45,111 bases of DNA from Thiorhodococcus sp. (GTDB taxonomy: Bacteria > Pseudomonadota > Gammaproteobacteria > Chromatiales > Chromatiaceae), in NCBI GenBank assembly GCA_029257385.1, contig JARIBS010000125.1:1-45111 (forward strand), written 5' to 3'. Position 1 is the stretch's first letter. Each line of letters begins with the position of its first letter. The position numbers and the translations under genes were made by a program. Positions 34,558 to 43,616 of this stretch are shown here, in pieces. The notes beneath the pieces are model-generated. The model saw only the letters and a program-made list of their open reading frames with translations, did not search any database and was not told the origin of the DNA.

Positions 34558-35987
34558 CAGACATCCTCCCGTGTGGTCGAGCGCTCATGCGACGTTTCTG
34601 TTTGACGATGCGAGTCCGCTGCAGTCGCCTCAAGCGTCTCTGCCGACGAACTCGACGCCGTTTCGTCTTCCTCGCACATCGAGTCAGAGACCGGGTTAGC
34701 CTCTACCCTGGCCGCAGAGGAACGCGCAATGAGCAACCGGCTGATGCGCAAACCATCGATTCCGAGCACCTCGAAGCGATAGCCCTCGAAGTCGACACAT
34801 TCACCGACCTGGGGCAGCCGCCCAAACAGCCGAAACACGAGGCCGCCGATCGTGGTCATTGTTGGATCGTCGAGATCGATATTGGTGAACGTGTACAAAT
34901 CCAGCAGCCGCATCCAGCCTGGGACGATATCGCCCTCGGGGGTACGCTCGTACTCATCACTGCCGTGCAACTGGGTCGTCAGCTCACCGAAGATGAACGA
35001 CAGCACGTCTTTCATCGTGACGATTCCCAAGACTTCGCCGAACTCACCGAGCACGATGCAGGCGCGGGTCTTGTGCTCCTGGAAGAAATTAAACAGCTCG
35101 TCGACCTTGACCGTCGGGGGCAAAAAGTTGGCCGGCCGCAGGATGCTCTCAAGACTCAGATCGTCGAGATCCGCGCCGCCGCGCACCAGCCGCAGGACAT
35201 CCTCGGAATGGACAAAGCCGATCACATTGTCCCAATGTCCGGAATACACCGGCACCCGTGGGTGACGATAACCGCGAAAGGCGCGGATGAGGTCCGGTAG
35301 CGGCTGATCGGCATCGAGCAAACACAGCCGGGGTCCAGGCGTCATGATATGCAGGATATCGGTCTCGGCCGCCTCCAGTAGGTTGTCGATGAGCACCCGC
35401 TCGGTCGCATCGATGATGCCGGTCTCCTCGCCCTCCTCAAGCAGGCTCTTAAGCTCGTCGGTGCGCAGTAGGTTCTCGCGCGCGACGGCCTCGCCAACCA
35501 GCAGGGTCGTCACCCGATCAGCGACCTGTCTCACCACCTCGCGCAGGGGTGTCACCAGCACGATCCAGCGCGGCAGCACGCGCGCGCTGATCTGACGCGC
35601 AAAGCCCAGCGGATGGTTCACCGCAATCGTTTTGGGCGTGACCTCGCCGACTAGGAGCAACAAAGGCACCATCACCAGGATGTTGATCCAGCCCGCATCC
35701 TGGCCGAAAAGGATCAGGAGAATCCCCGTCATGTTCACGGTCGAGGCGATATTGACCAGCTCATTGCCGCAGAGTATGGAGATGATGAGTCGGCGCGGCT
35801 CGTCGAGCATGGCATGGATGCCTTCGGAGTGCGGATCGCGACGATAACGCAGATTCTGTAGATCGATGCGGCTCAGTGAAAAGAGCGCCGTCTCCGAACC
35901 CGAAAATACGGCCGAGGCGCCTAGCAGCACGACCTGCATGATCCCACGCACAACCAGCTCAAGGTTCCAGGTATCGAAATCCAGCAT
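34557..35987 (-). CDS. CNNM/CorC-family (DUF21-CBS) transporter, copy 2
   Basis: A 476-aa paralogue of the next gene with the same order: DUF21 (FSGSETALFSLSRIDLQ, GEVTPKTIA), CBS pair (GYRHPRVPVYSG, FGEVLGIVTMKDVLSFIFGEL) and CorC/HlyC domain, plus a Ser/Glu/Thr-rich tail of about 50 residues. Two different, coupled copies suggest a heteromeric transporter. Confidence 0.9.
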   Translation of the reverse strand: MLDFDTWNLELVVRGIMQVVLLGASAVFSGSETALFSLSRIDLQNLRYRRDPHSEGIHAMLDEPRRLIISILCGNELVNIASTVNMTGILLILFGQDAGWINILVMVPLLLLVGEVTPKTIAVNHPLGFARQISARVLPRWIVLVTPLREVVRQVADRVTTLLVGEAVARENLLRTDELKSLLEEGEETGIIDATERVLIDNLLEAAETDILHIMTPGPRLCLLDADQPLPDLIRAFRGYRHPRVPVYSGHWDNVIGFVHSEDVLRLVRGGADLDDLSLESILRPANFLPPTVKVDELFNFFQEHKTRACIVLGEFGEVLGIVTMKDVLSFIFGELTTQLHGSDEYERTPEGDIVPGWMRLLDLYTFTNIDLDDPTMTTIGGLVFRLFGRLPQVGECVDFEGYRFEVLGIDGLRISRLLIARSSAARVEANPVSDSMCEEDETASSSSAETLEATAADSHRQTETSHERSTTREDV

Positions 35988-36064
35988 CGCGATAGGTCTC
36001 TCTACAGACAGTTTCAGGTTTCGCCGCTACTGGCGTTTGACGCTCTCTCTCGCGCGCCTTAGCC

Positions 36065-37225
36065 TCATGCGGCTCGCTCTGCGGCATCGAGTACATCGAT
36101 GACTGTGCGCAGCACCCTGGTCGTGACTGCCTCTTGATTGTCATTGATGATGATTGGCGTGCCGATGCGATCGGCCTCAGCGAGCAGATAGGCTTGAAGA
36201 TGCCAGATGCGCTGAAAGTTGGATGGATCGGTCCGGGTATTGCGCGCCGGGGCATCATTGCGGCGACCACTCAAGCGCGCGCGCAGCTCCTCTGGCTTGA
36301 GCACGCCGAGCATGATGGAGACCAGGACCGCATCGTCGCCGGACTCAAGTCGCTCGGCCAATCCCGGATGGACATGCACGCCCTCAATGATCAAAGACAC
36401 CCGTTCGCGAATCGCGCGGTTGATGACCGCTTCGCAGGGCAGCGCCAGCAGCTCGAGCTGGCGCTGATAGCCCTCAGCGACGCCTGCGAGCGGATCCTCT
36501 CCGCTACCGTCTGATACTGTTCGACCCGCATCGAATGAGGATCGGTGCAGGACCGGCAGCAATCGCTGCGGTAGGAGCATACGCATGACTTCGCGCAACA
36601 TATCAGTCGACTGCGTACGTACAATGCCGAGCCGATGCGCCAATTCGGTGGCAATCGTGCTCTTGCCACTGCCAGTGCCGCCACCGATCAGCAGAATCAG
36701 CGGTCGACCGCTCTGGATGAAGTCTATCCAGATGCGATAGCGTTCCGCTGCGCGATGGCCGAAATGGATCTCCAGACAATGTTGGGACATTTCGCGCAAT
36801 TCGTTGGAGCCGATCTCACGCAGCTGGCGCGTACCGATCTCATTTAAGACCATGCTACTGGCATTGCTTGCCTGTTCTGCGCTCAGACCGCAGGCGGCGA
36901 GACAGCGAGTGTGCTCGATACGCGAGAAGGGCAGCAGCTCACCGTTCGGGTGGCGCACCTGAAGCCCTGACTCAGGCGCGCGCCTGGTCTCGTACGTCTC
37001 GGCGATCACCGCTGGCAAATGCATGCGCAGAAACTCGACCACCATGGCATACAAGCTGTCATTGGTGATGCTCGCCCCATCACCGAGTTGATTACGCACA
37101 TCGGAGGCGAGCTGGTAGGCCTCCTCGAAGCTCATTCCGGCATCAGTCAGCGAGCGGGTCAGAATCCCTCGCAGGAACGGCACCGGGTTCTCACCGGCCA
37201 CGTCGGTCACGAAAATCTTTGCCAT
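36065..37225 (-). CDS. 2-phosphoglycerate-kinase-like protein (ATP-cone + P-loop)
   Basis: A 386-aa protein. The N-terminus (~1-150) resembles two ATP-cone-like segments, including LPFSRIEHTRCLAACGLSAE. The C-terminal kinase domain has LILLIGGGTGSGKSTIA, the Asp in STDMLREVMRML and an IIEGVHVHPG block. This is the arrangement of archaeal 2-phosphoglycerate kinases that make 2,3-bisphosphoglycerate; bacterial homologues are little studied. Here it neighbours a P-loop ATPase and lies 4 kb from a GH13_18 phosphorylase, so a glycerate or glucosylglycerate link is plausible. Confidence 0.75.
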   Translation of the reverse strand: MAKIFVTDVAGENPVPFLRGILTRSLTDAGMSFEEAYQLASDVRNQLGDGASITNDSLYAMVVEFLRMHLPAVIAETYETRRAPESGLQVRHPNGELLPFSRIEHTRCLAACGLSAEQASNASSMVLNEIGTRQLREIGSNELREMSQHCLEIHFGHRAAERYRIWIDFIQSGRPLILLIGGGTGSGKSTIATELAHRLGIVRTQSTDMLREVMRMLLPQRLLPVLHRSSFDAGRTVSDGSGEDPLAGVAEGYQRQLELLALPCEAVINRAIRERVSLIIEGVHVHPGLAERLESGDDAVLVSIMLGVLKPEELRARLSGRRNDAPARNTRTDPSNFQRIWHLQAYLLAEADRIGTPIIINDNQEAVTTRVLRTVIDVLDAAERAA

Positions 37226-37295
37226 TGGCAGTCCAGCCCTAGCGCTTGAAAATGTCTATCGCAGCAAAAGCAAAAACGGTGCCGCGCCGCTGGAC

Positions 37296-37919
37296 TCAGG
37301 AATCCACAAAGCACCAGGGTGCCCAGTCGTCGCGCTCACGACGAATATAGACCTGCATACCATGCTGGTGGAAATGTTGCGCAGTAAGCGCAAACAACGA
37401 CACTTGCTGGCGGATGTGCTCCAGGTCCAGCGTGTTGTCGACTGGATGGGTGCCGCGCAGCGCGCGCGCGCTGCGCCATTTGAAGATCTGTTCTGCGCTC
37501 GGCAGCAAAAACTCAAAGACATAGCGTGCACGCCAGTCGACCGACCACAGATGCGCCTTGTAGGGCGGATAGCGAATGCGATCGAAGTCAACCTGAAGGC
37601 TTTGCCAGCGCTTCAGCCAATGGGGTTCGAATAAGGCCACGCCTTTCTCAAAACCCAGGAATGGCAGACCAAGGTGGATCTCGCGCGGGCGGAGCGCAAG
37701 GGCTTGCGCCCTCCACCACCTGTTGACTGTCAGATCAACATAGCCTTCTTCTGGCCAACCATGCAAGCGATTGATCAGTGTGGTTTTACCCGAGCCGGGC
37801 GGCCCAGTCACCAGCAGGCGGCTCGGTTTGATCGATGCAGGAAAGCGTATACCCCTAACGATCTGTATATCGCGCGCCGGTTCCAAAGCCAGCGAGACCG
37901 AACCGAAGATTGGGCTCAT
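37296..37919 (-). CDS. P-loop ATPase/kinase, unknown
   Basis: A 207-aa protein with Walker A TGPPGSGKTTLINRL at residues ~37-50 and little else recognisable. It has many Trp residues (NRWWRAQ, RWQSLQ, LWSVDWRARYVFEFL) and a final DDWAPWCFVDS. It looks like a small-molecule kinase or NTPase specialised with its neighbour, the 2-phosphoglycerate-kinase-like protein (70 bases away). It is the first gene of the likely six-gene operon down to 32133. Confidence 0.7.
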   Translation of the reverse strand: MSPIFGSVSLALEPARDIQIVRGIRFPASIKPSRLLVTGPPGSGKTTLINRLHGWPEEGYVDLTVNRWWRAQALALRPREIHLGLPFLGFEKGVALFEPHWLKRWQSLQVDFDRIRYPPYKAHLWSVDWRARYVFEFLLPSAEQIFKWRSARALRGTHPVDNTLDLEHIRQQVSLFALTAQHFHQHGMQVYIRRERDDWAPWCFVDS

Positions 37920-38213
37920 CGGTGGCTATCCTGATCCGATTGGAGCTGATCGCAATGGCTGCGTCCTGGATCCATCCCGCGTTCCGCTCAGAACCTCAGA
38001 AAACAGCCTGATCCGGAGTGTTCGCGGATGGCGCTAAATCAACGCGTGCCAAGCAGGCATGATGGCGAACATCGCGAAATATGCCAGTTTAGTCTGGCTG
38101 ATAAAGCGGATCTGATCACATTGAGCCGCTGCCTCTCATCACGGCGCGTCATAAAGCGCAGAGGGCGGCCGAGGCGATGCTACATACACCCGGCCACCCC
38201 CAACACGTTACGA
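37920..38213. other. Intergenic region between pit and the ATPase operon
   Basis: About 290 bases without a supported gene. It should contain the promoter of the 37919-32133 operon, but no convincing -35/-10 was picked out. Confidence 0.35.
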
Positions 38214-39479
38214 TTAGCTGAAAATACCTTTAAAGAGAAAGAACAACAATGCCGACAGGATAGCCCCAGCAGGCAAGGTGACCACCCAAGACACCATGAT
38301 ATTGAGAATAACGCGCATGTCCAATGCACCGATTCCGCGCGCCAGCCCCACCCCCATCACCGCGCCCACCGCGATCTGTGTGGTCGAGACCGGCAGGCCG
38401 GTCTTGGATGCGAGCACGACCGTCGTCGCGGCGGCAAGCGTGGCGCAATAGCCCCTGGTTGGCGTCAGCTCGGTGATCTTGGTGCCGATGGTCAGCATAA
38501 CCCGATAGCCCATGGTCGCGAGACCGAGGACGATGCCCGCCCCGCCGAGCGCCAGGATCCACAGTGGCAGACCGGCCTTCTGCCCGATCTCGCCACCGCT
38601 CTGGACGACCGAGACCACCGCCGCGAGTGGGCCGATCGCATTGGCGACGTCGTTGGAGCCATGTGCGAAGGCCATCGCGCAGGCCGTGAAGATCATCATG
38701 GGCACGAAGACCTTCTCGACACTCGCGTAATGGAAGCGCCGATCGGCCTTCTCGTCGACCTTGACGCGATCGATCATGAGCTTGCCAATGAACGCCACCA
38801 TGATACCGATCACGGTTGCTGCGATGACGCTCTCCAGCGTCGAGAGTTCGAGATCAAGATGCTTGAGCCCCTTGAATAGGGTTACGAGACTGACGATCCA
38901 GCCAACCAGAAAGACGTACACCGGCCCCCATTTCTTGGCGCTTTTGAAGGGATTATCGGTGTTGAGGATCAGTTTTCGAATGCTCAGCATGAGCAGCAGC
39001 GCGATGACGCCACCGATCAGCGGAGAAACGAACCAACTGGCCACGATCCCACCGACCTGCCCCCAGTGGACCGCATCGATTCCGATACCCGCGACGGCGA
39101 AACCGATGATGGCGCCGACGATGGAATGCGTCGTCGAGACCGGCCAGCCTCGACTGGAGGCGGCCATCAGCCAGATTCCGGCCGCCAGCAGCGAGGCCAG
39201 CATCCCATAGACCAGCAGTTCAGGGCTGCCCGCAACCGCATTCGCGTCCATGATGCCGCTGCGGATGGTACTGGTGACATTACCCCCGGCGATGAAGGCG
39301 CCGGCGAACTCGAAGATCGCGGCGATGATGATCGCCTGCTTGACGGTGATGGCACCGGAACCGACCGACGTCCCCATCGCGTTGGCGACATCGTTGGCAC
39401 CGATGCCGTAGCTCATAAAGACGCCAAAGACGACGGCCATGATCAGAAAGACGGTGCCCCACTCGGCGATTATCTCCAT
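38214..39479 (-). CDS. pit: Inorganic phosphate transporter, Pit family
   Basis: A 421-aa, ~10-TM permease with the two inverted PiT signatures: GIGANDVANAMGTSVGSGA near the N-terminus and FAHGSNDVANAIGPLAAV in the second half, plus PVSTTH and PVSTTQ loops. It imports metal-phosphate with protons. It lies 124 bases after a DUF47 gene, the usual Pit partner. Confidence 0.93.
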   Translation of the reverse strand: MEIIAEWGTVFLIMAVVFGVFMSYGIGANDVANAMGTSVGSGAITVKQAIIIAAIFEFAGAFIAGGNVTSTIRSGIMDANAVAGSPELLVYGMLASLLAAGIWLMAASSRGWPVSTTHSIVGAIIGFAVAGIGIDAVHWGQVGGIVASWFVSPLIGGVIALLLMLSIRKLILNTDNPFKSAKKWGPVYVFLVGWIVSLVTLFKGLKHLDLELSTLESVIAATVIGIMVAFIGKLMIDRVKVDEKADRRFHYASVEKVFVPMMIFTACAMAFAHGSNDVANAIGPLAAVVSVVQSGGEIGQKAGLPLWILALGGAGIVLGLATMGYRVMLTIGTKITELTPTRGYCATLAAATTVVLASKTGLPVSTTQIAVGAVMGVGLARGIGALDMRVILNIMVSWVVTLPAGAILSALLFFLFKGIFS

Positions 39480-39603
39480 CTAGGTTCCCCCATTAACATC
39501 ATTATGATTTGAATTGTGTACGCGCTCGACCGAACATGCCCGACGTCGGAGCCGGTCGCGAGCCTGCGCGAACATTCTTTCGTGGGCTTGGGACGACCAC
39601 CGG

Positions 39604-40284
39604 TCAACGGGCGATCAGTAGCCGGAGGAGATTGCCGACCTTTTCTGAGTAATCCGCCAGATCGCCGATCCATTGGATTATCTGATACCACATCATCACC
39701 GAGATTGGACTGAGGCTGTCTTCCTGCGCGAACAGCGCGCGCGTCAGCGCCATGCCGAGCTGGTCGGTCTCGTCCTCAATCAGATTGAGATCATTGATCA
39801 TCTGCTCGACCAGTTCGGCGTCGCGGCCGCGAAACCCGGTCGCGACCAGCTCGTCGAGACCGCCGATGATCTCGTTTGCCTTCGTGCAGCTATCGACGCA
39901 GCGCTGCACGAGCGCGCGCAGATCCTCGGTCATGTTCTCCGGCACCACCATGTCGCGCTCTACCAGCAGGCCGGCGATGTCCTGCGCGGTATCGGCAATG
40001 GAGTCTTGGACGTGGAGGATCTCCAGAAGATCGCGCCGAGCGACCGGCATGAAGAGACTCTGGGGCAGGTTCATGCGCATCTGATTCTTCACATCGTCGG
40101 CGCGCTGCTCCTTCTCGAAGATCGTGGTCTTGATCCGCTCCAGCTCGGCCCGATCGCCCCCGATCAACGCCTCAAAGAGTGCTGGCACCTCAGCCGCGCA
40201 CTCATTGACGATACCCATGTGATCCTGCAGGGGCTTGAAAGGCGAGCGACCGAACATGGACGTCAGCCTGTTACCAGTCTTCAT
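39604..40284 (-). CDS. DUF47/TIGR00153 PhoU-like protein
   Basis: A 226-aa all-helical protein (MKTGNRLTSMFGRSPFKPLQDHM...), with 'KTTIFEKEQRADDVKN..R' and 'LEILHVQDSIADTAQDIAG' metal-binding-like helices. DUF47 proteins act with Pit transporters. The frame is open upstream to 40449, but GGGAGG precedes the ATG at 40284 and homologues start there. A Pho-box-like site lies 186 bases upstream. Confidence 0.9.
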   Translation of the reverse strand: MKTGNRLTSMFGRSPFKPLQDHMGIVNECAAEVPALFEALIGGDRAELERIKTTIFEKEQRADDVKNQMRMNLPQSLFMPVARRDLLEILHVQDSIADTAQDIAGLLVERDMVVPENMTEDLRALVQRCVDSCTKANEIIGGLDELVATGFRGRDAELVEQMINDLNLIEDETDQLGMALTRALFAQEDSLSPISVMMWYQIIQWIGDLADYSEKVGNLLRLLIAR

Positions 40285-40469
40285 TCGAAATCCTCCCGTT
40301 GCTATTGATTTATTTATTGGGATCGTGTTTTGGTGCGGGCCGCCCAGGTGCGAGTATGGGACACACTGAGATACCAACACTGTCTCATCTGAGGCGCCAG
40401 GCCTAGCTTTCTCAAGTGAGCTGCCCCGATCGTTGGCAAGGACAGCCAATCACTCAGAGCGTTAACTTA

Positions 40470-40487
40470 GATACAGGAATATTACAG
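40470..40487 (-). promoter_or_regulatory. Pho-box-like site upstream of DUF47-pit
   Basis: The minus strand reads CTGTAAT-ATTC-CTGTATC, two CTGT-headed 7-mers spaced 4 as in the PhoB consensus CTGTCAT-N4-CTGTCAT. The first half matches 6/7, the second 4/7. Confidence 0.45.
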
Positions 40488-40492
40488 AAAAG

Positions 40493-40588
40493 TAACGCAC
40501 TGATTGCTTTCGAGCTGAATGCAAAATAACTCGAAAAATGCCGATGCATATCACGCATGCGAGACATTTAATGAAAATCAGTGCGTTA
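40493..40588. mobile_element. ~96-bp MITE-like element with 13-bp terminal inverted repeats
   Basis: TAACGCACTGATT (40493-40505) and its exact complement AATCAGTGCGTTA (40576-40588) enclose 70 AT-rich, non-coding bases. The outermost TA on both sides could be a TA target duplication as made by IS630/mariner elements. The rest of the 40285-40744 gap shows no gene. Confidence 0.5.
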
Positions 40589-40744
40589 TGAAACCCTTGC
40601 TGTTAGACGCTCGTTACAAGGGCTGATGCACGGCTGCAAGAGCGATATCCGTCGACCCTGCTTTATCAGCCAGGCATCAGCGCTTGCGCGCAAATCCCAC
40701 ACTTTAAGATGGAATATCGATAGCGCCCACGTGTGAGACTGGCG

Positions 40745-41551
40745 TCAACTAAAAAGCCCGTAATGATAGGCGCCCTCGATCACGCCACTGGCGTAGTAAC
40801 CGTTCAGACCCATGAAATTGCCCTTGGCAAAATACACCTTGAGCGTCGGGTTGCGCGCCATTGCCTCTTTCACATGCTCGACCAACTGATCATCGGCATT
40901 CCTGACGAGAACTCCAGAGAAACCCGCCGTGAGGGGAAAGATATCGTTGCCGCTGTCGCCGCAGAATACGACCTCGTCCATCGCAGACCCATGAGCCTCG
41001 GCGACGAACTCTAGGGCTGTCTGTTTCGTCGCACTCTGGGGCAGAAAGTCGAGCAGGCCATTACCGTTGTGTGAGTCGAAGCTGTAGACGATGACTTCAT
41101 CGAACCGGTCCTTGACGCGCTCCTCGACTTGACGCAAAACCGTCTCGCTCTTGGCGTGCTCGACGTAGTAGCTTTGTTTGAACTGGTTGAGATGTTCGGC
41201 CTCCTGCTCGCGCATCCCCGCAATGTCTGCGACCAGGGTCTTGATCGCTGCGACGTTCCAGCGTGGACTGGCGCGTTTCACGTGCTCGACCCATCCTTCA
41301 TCCAGCACCCACTCGCCTTGTGTGTATGTATGAATCGAGGTGCCGACGTCTGCGATTAAGACGCTGGGATAGCGGATGCCGAACTCCGCAATGGCCTGCT
41401 CGGTGAGGCTCAGATTGCGTCCCGTCACGTAGACAACGGTGACTGCGTGCTCTTGCGTGAGCCTGTTGAAGAGGTCGATCGCTCCTGGATCGCCCTCCCA
41501 ATGACCGTTCGGCAGTAGGGTTCTATCCAGATCGGTAGCAAGGATCTTCAT
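40745..41551 (-). CDS. HAD-IIB sugar-phosphate phosphatase (SPP-like)
   Basis: A 268-aa HAD hydrolase: motif I DLDRTLLP, motif II VTGRN, motif III Lys in SATKQTAL and motif IV GDSGND. Cap and length match sucrose-phosphate phosphatase and related mannosyl/glucosyl-phosphoglycerate phosphatases. It dephosphorylates a phospho-disaccharide or osmolyte precursor. GGAG precedes the ATG. It lies 114 bases after a GH13_18 phosphorylase gene, its likely functional partner. No glycosyltransferase gene is present to identify the exact osmolyte. Confidence 0.85.
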   Translation of the reverse strand: MKILATDLDRTLLPNGHWEGDPGAIDLFNRLTQEHAVTVVYVTGRNLSLTEQAIAEFGIRYPSVLIADVGTSIHTYTQGEWVLDEGWVEHVKRASPRWNVAAIKTLVADIAGMREQEAEHLNQFKQSYYVEHAKSETVLRQVEERVKDRFDEVIVYSFDSHNGNGLLDFLPQSATKQTALEFVAEAHGSAMDEVVFCGDSGNDIFPLTAGFSGVLVRNADDQLVEHVKEAMARNPTLKVYFAKGNFMGLNGYYASGVIEGAYHYGLFS

Positions 41552-41665
41552 CAGGTGTACTCCGCAAAATAGACCGGATTATGCGCAGGGTTTCGGGTTG
41601 GACGCCCTCTATGCGCCCCGTCCCGCCGAACATCGAGCGGGTCTCGGGGTTTTTACTTTGGGCCG

Positions 41666-43420
41666 TTAGAGAAACTGCAGCAAGCTCTCCTCACCCTCTG
41701 GCGTTTGGTGGCGAACGCTGAAGCCGTGTTCGCACAGATCCGCCTCCAGGGTCGCCGTATATCCTTCATGAGACCAGGTCAGATGCAGCATGCACGACTG
41801 CGTCTCGCGGATTTCCAGATCGCCCTGGAAGGCGGGCGAGGTATTGCGCAACCGGATCAAACTCAGTTGGTTCTGCACGATCGGCAGCGCGAGACCCGCC
41901 TCGGCCTCCTGCAGAGTCAGATTGGTGCGATTGATCTCCTTGTGTCCGCCCGCCCCGCCCATGTCCGCCGCCGCATAGTCGTTCTTGCCGGCGAACAGAT
42001 CCAGATACCAGACTTGCGGGATACCCGGCATGAACATCTGGATCGCGCGCGCCTGCAAGAATTTGCGTTCGTCTTCGCCGAGCGCGCTGAAGAAGGTCGC
42101 GTTGACCTGATAGTAAGCGATCTTTCGCCCATCCGGTCCGTAGAGACTCTTGACCCTGCCGCCGCGCGTGATGATACGATCGACGACGTCGTCGATATGC
42201 GTCTGCTTGAGCAGGCCCGGTTTGACCGTATTATTGATCTGCTTGCCACCCAGATCGAGCACCGGAATCCCGTCGTGACAACCAAGCATGTTGATCGTCT
42301 TGATGCCCTTTTCCTGGATCTCCCTGATCCATTTCAGTAGATACGCGTTGGTGCCGCGCTCCAGGGCATCGATCACTAGACCGGGGAAGAAGAAGTCATA
42401 GATCGGGAACCCCTCCCCGGCCACCTCCTCGTGCAGCCCGCAGCCGTACTCGGCATGGATCTCCGGGAAAACGATTAGATCGTACTTGCGGGCGATGCCT
42501 CTGAGACGTTCCAAATACTCCCAGGTGCCCGGTCGATTGAAAAAATTGACCTCGCCGGGCACTTTGTGCAGGTAGGCGAACGCATCGAGCCTGACGATCT
42601 TTGCCCCATAGTCACTGAGCTTGCGCAGAGTCTCATCGTAGAAGTCCCAGACCTGCTCTGAGTTGGCGTTGAGATCCATCTGCCCCAGATAGTCGCGCCC
42701 CCGTTCGACGAGCGAGATGACGGCCTCGCGCAGATCGGAGAAGGCGCTCCAGTCCAACTCGCGCACATCGCTCTTGCTGCCGATTGCACCATTGACGATC
42801 TCCGCGAGTATCTCGGCATCGGATTGCGTCACGCCCTCGATCTCGAGAAGGTCCCCCGGCGAAATGGGACGATAGAAAATCTCTTGATAGAAGGTATTCC
42901 AGTAGGGTTTTTCCGCCCCATCCGGGAAACGGACTTTGAGAATCGGCGCACCGGGTTTTCTCATGAAGAGCCGGTTGAAATGATCCTCGTTGGGCACCAC
43001 ATGCCCGTCGGCACCCATCTCTCCGTGCCCGGTCCAGAACGCGTTCCAGTCGATGAAGAAATCCCGATATTCGGAATCATCTCCATGTTTGAGCAGGTCT
43101 TGGAACTGCGGTGAACGGACGGACAGATGGTTTAAGACAAGATCGAACTTTAAGAGGATATTGAGCTTGCTCAGATCCTGGAGATCCTGTTTTGAAACAA
43201 GCTCTTGGTTCTGATCGTAATCGATGATTGAAAATCCCCGATCCAGATCGCTATTGAAGAACGTGGGAAGAATGTAGAAGAGTGAGAAGGTATTCTCAAA
43301 CTCCGGCCGCTTGAGCAAGCCGACGATATCGGCCAACTTTCCCCCGATACTGTCGGGATAAGCATTCAGCATCACCCCATTCGGAAGAGCCTGCTGAAGC
43401 TCTCGTGAGTCTGTGCGCAT
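41666..43420 (-). CDS. GH13_18 glycoside phosphorylase (sucrose/glucosylglycerate type)
   Basis: A 584-aa GH13 enzyme. The order PNGVMLNAYPDSIGGKL, LVLNHLS, VRLDAFAYLHK (nucleophile Asp), FPEIHAEYG (acid/base Glu), MLGCHDGIPVLDL (stabilising Asp) and IPQVWYLDLFAGKNDY is that of subfamily 18. Members phosphorolyse sucrose, glucosylglycerate or related compounds to glucose-1-phosphate. The GGAGGHKEINRTNL segment differs from the Bifidobacterium sucrose phosphorylase I recall, so a non-sucrose substrate is likely. GAGGG precedes the ATG. Confidence 0.85.
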   Translation of the reverse strand: MRTDSRELQQALPNGVMLNAYPDSIGGKLADIVGLLKRPEFENTFSLFYILPTFFNSDLDRGFSIIDYDQNQELVSKQDLQDLSKLNILLKFDLVLNHLSVRSPQFQDLLKHGDDSEYRDFFIDWNAFWTGHGEMGADGHVVPNEDHFNRLFMRKPGAPILKVRFPDGAEKPYWNTFYQEIFYRPISPGDLLEIEGVTQSDAEILAEIVNGAIGSKSDVRELDWSAFSDLREAVISLVERGRDYLGQMDLNANSEQVWDFYDETLRKLSDYGAKIVRLDAFAYLHKVPGEVNFFNRPGTWEYLERLRGIARKYDLIVFPEIHAEYGCGLHEEVAGEGFPIYDFFFPGLVIDALERGTNAYLLKWIREIQEKGIKTINMLGCHDGIPVLDLGGKQINNTVKPGLLKQTHIDDVVDRIITRGGRVKSLYGPDGRKIAYYQVNATFFSALGEDERKFLQARAIQMFMPGIPQVWYLDLFAGKNDYAAADMGGAGGHKEINRTNLTLQEAEAGLALPIVQNQLSLIRLRNTSPAFQGDLEIRETQSCMLHLTWSHEGYTATLEADLCEHGFSVRHQTPEGEESLLQFL

Positions 43421-43616
43421 ATTCTACCCTCTGCCCTATGTTTTTCGTGGGTCATTATGCACATAGAACAGTGGTGTTTGAAGACGAAAAATTCATAACG
43501 GCGAGACTCAAGCAAACGCGCGTATCCGCGACACCGCGCGCGATGGAAGGCGCACCCTGAGACGCCTATACTCCAAGCCCTGCACTGAGCATGCCGCACG
43601 CTAGAGGATCAGCACG

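Noticed and set aside
38028-38879. Open frame opposite pit
   Set aside because: Its peptide is an Arg/His/Asp-rich shadow, while the minus strand encodes clear PiT signatures.
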